A stretch of 8,305 bases of DNA from an archaeon (GTDB taxonomy: Archaea > Micrarchaeota > Micrarchaeia > Norongarragalinales > SBBD01). How positions within the stretch are numbered: position 1 is the first letter of the stretch; each line of letters begins with the position of its first letter. A program made the translations under genes and the position numbers. This document shows, one piece after another, positions 4,536 through 8,305 of this stretch. The DNA is taken from positions 1 to 8,305 of the forward strand of contig SBBD01000064.1 in the NCBI GenBank assembly GCA_005239845.1, read 5' to 3'. A model generated the notes under the pieces. It saw nothing but the letters and a program-made list of their open reading frames with translations. It was not told the DNA's origin and ran no database searches.

Positions 4536-5711
4536 ATGTCGTACAAGGACCTTCTTTCCACTCCGGGGCTCAAGGCCGTACTGTTCACGCTGTTCATGAC
4601 CAGTTTCGGGTTCGGCGTCATCATTCCTTTGCTCCCGTTCTACTCACTTTCCCTGGGCGCGAAGCCATTCGAGCTAGGCATGCTCACGGCCACATTCGCC
4701 TTCCTGAGCTTTCTTTTCGGTCCCGTCATGGGAAAGATGGCCGACCGTTTTGGGAGGAGGAAAGTGCTGTTGGTCAGTACGGCAGGCTTCATCGTGCCCT
4801 ACGTCATCTTCGCCTATTCGGAACATTTTCCAACCCTATTCATTGCGCGGGCGCTGGAAGGCATCTTTGCCGCCGGAATCTTTCCCTCGTGCATTTCCCT
4901 CCTCTCCGACTACACGTCCGAGGAGCAGCGCGGGAAAGCCATGGGCGTCGTCGGAATGACGTTTTCCTTGGGATTCATTTTCGGCCCCGCGTTCGGAGGC
5001 ATCGTGTCCCACTTTTCGGTCAGGGCCACGTTCTTGCTCTCCGCCCTGCTTTCCGGCATCAACTTCGTCTTCGTCTTCCTTCAAGTCAGGGAGCCCCAGG
5101 AAAAAAGGGAAAGCAAGGACTTGGCGGTGAAGGAAGTCGGGCTCCTCCAACACCTTTCCTCCCCCTTGCTCTTCCTGTTCCTTTCCACGTTCATGACGGC
5201 GTTCATGATCGGAGGCATTGACGCGACGCTCGCGCTGTACACGGGCGAGCGCCTAGGCTTCTCTTCAGGGGAAGTGGGACTCGTGTTCACGTACGTAGGC
5301 TTCCTCATCATGGGCATGCAGTTCGTGGCAGGACAACTCATCAACACATATGGCGAGCTGAAACTCATTCCCCTAGGATTCCTGTTAAGCGGCGTAGGGT
5401 TTTTCCTCCTCACCTATACGACGTCGTGGGCCCTTCTCTTGTTCCCCCTGGCCATTTTTGTCGCTGGAAACGCGCTCGTCTTCCCGTCCGTCAATTCGCT
5501 CATCACGAAGAAAGTGAGGGCCAGGAGGGGGGTCGTCTTGGGGCTCGTCAACTCCTTCCAGTCGCTCGGGCAAATCGCCGGTCCCTTGCTCGGCGGGTTC
5601 CTCTATGGAATCAGCCACACCCTCCCCTTTTTCGTGATGGCGGTCCTGATTTGGGCGTTCATGGGACTTTTCCTCCTGGTGGGCGCGGGCTGGGTCTCCC
5701 GCTTTCAATAA
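4536..5711 (+). CDS. MFS drug/H+ antiporter-like efflux transporter
   Basis: Integral membrane transporter of the major facilitator superfamily, 391 residues, probably 12 membrane helices with a central cytoplasmic loop near 185-205 (REPQEKRESKD). Family motifs are clear. Motif A is GKMADRFGRRK (66-76) in the loop between helices 2 and 3. A motif B-like segment ARALEGIFAAG (104-114) includes Arg105. The antiporter motif C is GFIFGPAFGG (146-155), echoed as GQIAGPLLGG (345-354) in the second half. Motif C is typical of exporters, so proton-driven efflux of a drug or metabolite is likely; the substrate cannot be read. I start at the ATG at 4536, because the 38 residues added by a GTG at 4422 are hydrophilic, lack MFS features and cross the promoter candidate. 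Downstream sufS has its own TATA box. Confidence 0.9.
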   Translation: MSYKDLLSTPGLKAVLFTLFMTSFGFGVIIPLLPFYSLSLGAKPFELGMLTATFAFLSFLFGPVMGKMADRFGRRKVLLVSTAGFIVPYVIFAYSEHFPTLFIARALEGIFAAGIFPSCISLLSDYTSEEQRGKAMGVVGMTFSLGFIFGPAFGGIVSHFSVRATFLLSALLSGINFVFVFLQVREPQEKRESKDLAVKEVGLLQHLSSPLLFLFLSTFMTAFMIGGIDATLALYTGERLGFSSGEVGLVFTYVGFLIMGMQFVAGQLINTYGELKLIPLGFLLSGVGFFLLTYTTSWALLLFPLAIFVAGNALVFPSVNSLITKKVRARRGVVLGLVNSFQSLGQIAGPLLGGFLYGISHTLPFFVMAVLIWAFMGLFLLVGAGWVSRFQ

Positions 5712-5729
5712 GCTGCGTAAAACCCCCTG

Positions 5730-5742
5730 TTTAAAAAATATA
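5730..5742 (+). promoter_or_regulatory. TATA box for sufS (leaderless)
   Basis: TTTAAAAAATATA is centred about 25 nt before the ATG at 5761, textbook spacing for an archaeal leaderless transcript. It is the clearest promoter in the window. Confidence 0.65.
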
Positions 5743-5760
5743 GCCAAAGCAAACTAGCGT

Positions 5761-6948
5761 ATGGACGTTTCCAGCCTTTTCCTCAAGCCGAAAGGCAGCG
5801 CCTACTTCGACTCGGCCGCCACCTCCCTCACCACCCTTCCCGTGCTCCAGAAGATGCAGGAGTATTATGAGAACTATCGAGCGAACATCCACCGGGGGGC
5901 GCACCATTTTACGCGCCAAGCCTCCGAAGAATACGAACAAGTGTACGAGAAGCTGGCGAAGTTTTTCCACGCTTCTTCCCAAGAGTTTGTCAGTGTCCGC
6001 AACACCACGGAAGCCATCAACGCGGTGGCGCTTGGAATGGAGTGGAAGGAAGGCGACGAAGTCGTCGTGACGGAAGCGGAACACCATTCGAACTTGCTGC
6101 CGTGGCTCCGTCTGAAAAGCAAGGGCGTAAAAATAAGAATATGGGAAGCGGACAACGTAGGAAAGCTATGGCCTGAAAAGCTCGCACCCCTCGTGTCTAA
6201 AAAAACAAGGCTCGTGGCGTTTACCGCTTGCAGCAACGTCTTGGGAACAAAAATTCCTGTAAAAGAGCTTGCCAAAACCGCCAAAGAGGCCTCTTCAGGG
6301 AAGGCGTTGGTGCTGGTAGATGCCGCGCAGTACGTGGGCCACCACCCCGTCGACGTGAGGGAGTGGCCCGTCGAATTCCTCGCGTTTTCCGGGCACAAGT
6401 GCTTCGGCCCTACAGGAATAGGCGTGTTGTTCCATGACGAAAACGCGCCCTTGCAGCCCTGGTTCGTAGGAGGAGGCACCATTCGGGAAGCATCGCTTGA
6501 CTCGTACACGCTCTTGGAGCACCGCGAGCGGTTTGAGGCGGGGACGCCGGCCATCGCGGAATGGATTGGGTTGGGAGCTGCGCTCGACACCATCACCAAA
6601 ATAGGGTATTCGAACATCGAGGCGCATGACAAGCAATTGGTGGAAAGCATGCTGAAGGCATTCCAAGGACAACCCCACAACAACGTACAATTGTATGGGC
6701 CCGTGAATGCCGAAGACAAGTCCTGTGCCTTGTTTGCCTTCAACGTCAGGAATCTACCGCACCATGAAACCGCGGTCATGCTCGACCAATTAGGGTTTGC
6801 GATGCGTTCGGGACACCATTGCGCCATGCCCTTGACGAAAAAACTCGGCGTGGAAGGCACGGTGAGAGCCTCCCTGCACCTGTATAACACTGCAGAAGAA
6901 GTGGAAAAATTCGGGCAAGCGCTAAAACAGGTATCCCTGCTCGCATAA
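5761..6948 (+). CDS. sufS: SufS/CsdA-type cysteine desulfurase
   Basis: PLP-dependent class V aminotransferase-fold enzyme that takes sulfur from L-cysteine, giving alanine and an enzyme persulfide for Fe-S cluster assembly and other thio-cofactors; cytoplasmic. The 395-residue protein matches group II desulfurases along its length: NIHRGAHHFT (42-51), RNTTEAIN (80-87), EHHSNLLPW (107-115), DAAQ (187-190), SGHK with the PLP-binding Lys213, RFEAGTP (257-263) and RSGHHCAMPL (349-358) with catalytic Cys354. Length is close to that of E. coli SufS (406). The start is set by a TATA box 25 nt upstream. No sufB, sufC, sufD, sufE or sufU lies in the window, so its acceptor is not visible. The DsbA-like gene begins 27 bp downstream and may share the transcript. 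CsdA-like specificity cannot be excluded. Confidence 0.95.
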   Translation: MDVSSLFLKPKGSAYFDSAATSLTTLPVLQKMQEYYENYRANIHRGAHHFTRQASEEYEQVYEKLAKFFHASSQEFVSVRNTTEAINAVALGMEWKEGDEVVVTEAEHHSNLLPWLRLKSKGVKIRIWEADNVGKLWPEKLAPLVSKKTRLVAFTACSNVLGTKIPVKELAKTAKEASSGKALVLVDAAQYVGHHPVDVREWPVEFLAFSGHKCFGPTGIGVLFHDENAPLQPWFVGGGTIREASLDSYTLLEHRERFEAGTPAIAEWIGLGAALDTITKIGYSNIEAHDKQLVESMLKAFQGQPHNNVQLYGPVNAEDKSCALFAFNVRNLPHHETAVMLDQLGFAMRSGHHCAMPLTKKLGVEGTVRASLHLYNTAEEVEKFGQALKQVSLLA

Positions 6949-6975
6949 GCAAGGGAAAAATAAGGTATATACAAA

Positions 6976-7893
6976 ATGGTCCTTTGTTTCGTCGCCCTAT
7001 TCGTTTTCGCCGTGCTCGGCATCTTTTCCGCCAAGTACCGGACGCTCGCGAAAGAGGCGTTCGACTGCGTCCTCCGCACGGCCACCTTGAGGCCCTGCGA
7101 AAGCAAACTGGATGAAAGGTTGAAGGCCACCCTCCTGGCAAAAATATTGCCGCATTCCCCTTCCACGGCGCGCTTCCTCAACAAAAACTACCAAGCGATG
7201 TCCATCCTGTTCACGCTCCTCTTCTTTTCAAGCATGGCGTATTCCATCTATTCCACGTACAATTACGCCGTTTACGGGAACTGCAACGGCCCGCAAAGCA
7301 CGGGCTTCTGCGCGTTCGACTTGGTGTTCGGCAAGAAGCCTTCCGACATTATTCCCATTGCGCCAGGAGTTGGCCCCACGCTCGGCAACGGAAGCGTTGT
7401 CCTCGTGGAAGTCGGGTGCTACAGTTGTCCTTACACGCGGGCCGCGCAGCCTTTCCTCAAACAATTCCTTGCAAAACACCCGGAAGTGAAACTCGAGTTC
7501 CGCGTGCTGCCCCTGCCCAACCACGAGAACAGCTTCATTTCCGCGCAAGCGGCTTTCTGCGCCGAGGAAAAGGGAAAATTCTGGGAAATGCATGACGAAT
7601 TATTCGCCGATAAAGTCCATTCGCGAGCAAATTTGGGTAAAATGGCAGGAAAATTGGGCATGGGTTCCACGGAATTCTTTGCTTGCCTGGATTCCGAGCG
7701 TTCCAAACAGCGCGTGGAACAGGACAAGCAGGCAGGCATTGCTGCAAACATCTTCGGGACGCCCACCTTTTTCCTGAACGGCGTGATTCTGGTGGGCCCG
7801 CAGACCTCAACGCAATTCGAGAACGCGCTAGCGGGAAAAGCAACGAACTCGACAGAAAGCGGGGGCTTCTGCCCTCCCGAAATCCAGGAGTAA
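6976..7893 (+). CDS. Membrane-anchored DsbA-like thiol-disulfide oxidoreductase
   Basis: A 305-residue thioredoxin-fold protein, probably catalysing disulfide formation or exchange outside the cytoplasm. Two membrane helices are predicted (about 1-18 and 75-98), separated by a basic segment that should lie in the cytoplasm. The C-terminal domain (about 130-290) has the active site CYSC (Cys148, Cys151), a helical insertion with FWEMHDELF (202-210), and the cis-proline loop GTPTFFLNG (261-269), the hallmark of DsbA/DSBA-like (thioredoxin_4) proteins. Extra cysteines occur at 31 and 41 in the basic segment and at 103 and 112 just after helix 2. The ATG at 6976 has only a weak AAGG upstream. A GGTATATAC box is too close (4-12 nt) to be its leaderless promoter, so co-transcription with sufS is likely. 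No DsbB/VKOR partner is visible. Its gene converges on the next with a 4-bp gap. Confidence 0.9.
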   Translation: MVLCFVALFVFAVLGIFSAKYRTLAKEAFDCVLRTATLRPCESKLDERLKATLLAKILPHSPSTARFLNKNYQAMSILFTLLFFSSMAYSIYSTYNYAVYGNCNGPQSTGFCAFDLVFGKKPSDIIPIAPGVGPTLGNGSVVLVEVGCYSCPYTRAAQPFLKQFLAKHPEVKLEFRVLPLPNHENSFISAQAAFCAEEKGKFWEMHDELFADKVHSRANLGKMAGKLGMGSTEFFACLDSERSKQRVEQDKQAGIAANIFGTPTFFLNGVILVGPQTSTQFENALAGKATNSTESGGFCPPEIQE

Positions 7894-7897
7894 ACGC

Positions 7898-8305
7898 TTA
7901 TTTCCTTCCCTCTTTTTCCATGACTCTTAATTTCTGCAAGTAACTCTCAGCCGATTCGCGGATGCGCTCCTCATCCTTTTCCGTCGTCTGCCGCATGATT
8001 TTTGCGGGAACGCCTACGACCACGCTGTGCGGGGGGATTTTCATGCCCTCCAACACCACCGCTCCTGCGGCAATAATGCTCCATTCCCCTACCTCGCAAT
8101 TGTTCAGAAGCGTGGCGTGCATTCCAATCAACACGTTGTCCCTTACAATACACCCATGAACAATAGCGCCATGCCCCACCGTTACATTGTTGCCGATGGA
8201 AACGTTTTTTCCGTGCACCACGCACGTCTCCTGGATGCTCACGTTGTTCCCTACGCGGATTTCGCCTTCATCCGCACGCAGGCAGGCGAAAGCGGCAATG
8301 TACAC
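7898..8305 (-). CDS. Gamma-carbonic-anhydrase-like hexapeptide protein (partial)
   Basis: Left-handed beta-helix protein of the gamma-carbonic anhydrase/PaaY/YrdA superfamily. The 5' end is cut by the window edge, so the GTG at the edge is not taken as the start. In the visible 135 residues, repeated IGNNV-type hexapeptides form the helix coils. Residues matching the Cam active site are present: Arg10 and Asp12 (LRADEG), Gln25 (SIQE), and the metal-ligand set His31 (VVHG), His45 and His50 (GHGAIVH). Relevant spacings (R-x-D, Q-x5-H, H-x4-H) match the family. The PPHSVVVGVPAK segment and a charged C-terminal helix are also typical. It could be a carbonic anhydrase, or a family member with another role such as a thioesterase; acetyltransferase activity is less likely given the His triad. 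The missing N-terminus is probably short. Confidence 0.88.
   Translation of the reverse strand: MYIAAFACLRADEGEIRVGNNVSIQETCVVHGKNVSIGNNVTVGHGAIVHGCIVRDNVLIGMHATLLNNCEVGEWSIIAAGAVVLEGMKIPPHSVVVGVPAKIMRQTTEKDEERIRESAESYLQKLRVMEKEGRK

Noticed and set aside
6964..6972. GGTATATAC as TATA box of the DsbA-like gene
   Set aside because: Only 4-12 nt before the ATG, too close for a TATA box serving that start; no suitable downstream start removes the conflict without losing the first membrane helix.
5874..7184. Minus-strand 436-codon open frame
   Set aside because: It is antisense to sufS, whose catalytic motifs are intact; the antisense product has no recognisable domains and results from codon bias.
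1..8305. CRISPR array, IS element or integrase
   Set aside because: No regularly spaced repeats, transposase motifs or recombinase gene were seen on either strand.

Overview
The window looks archaeal, probably from a DPANN-type genome (Diapherotrites/Micrarchaeota-like; the lineage is inference). Three lines of evidence support this. Two tRNA genes carry introns in the anticodon region and lack an encoded CCA. Several protein genes have a TTTTAAA-type TATA element about 23-26 nt before the start codon, as in leaderless archaeal transcripts. The tRNA-Tyr has the C1-G72 pair and A73 typical of archaea and eukaryotes.

Layout. (1) 63-1319 +: a lipoprotein with a Pro/Thr linker, a cysteine-rich module and a TolB-like PD40 propeller. 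(2) 1320-2290: an AT-rich stretch with a tRNA-like remnant (-), a small protein resembling PD-(D/E)XK nucleases (1498-1971 +) and a possible 50-residue protein (2124-2276 +). (3) 2291-2780: two minus-strand tRNA genes, tRNA-Tyr(GTA) with two inferred introns and tRNA-Asp(GTC) with one 64-nt intron, each followed by a short perfect hairpin. (4) 2947-4413 +: an exported coiled-coil protein with a C-terminal membrane anchor and many N-glycosylation sequons. (5) 4536-5711 +: an MFS exporter. (6) 5761-6948 +: a SufS-type cysteine desulfurase. (7) 6976-7893 +: a membrane-anchored DsbA-like thiol oxidoreductase. (8) 7898-8305 -: the C-terminal part of a gamma-carbonic-anhydrase-like hexapeptide protein, cut by the window edge and convergent with the DsbA gene.

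Functional links are loose. sufS and the DsbA gene are 27 bp apart and may be co-transcribed; both are sulfur-chemistry genes, but one mobilises cysteine sulfur in the cytoplasm and the other oxidises thiols outside it. The two exported proteins (16 non-lipobox cysteines in one, 4 in the other) are plausible DsbA clients. I see no CRISPR array, transposase, integrase or rRNA. The most unusual element is the tRNA-Tyr gene with an apparent extra 17-nt intron inside the anticodon stem.
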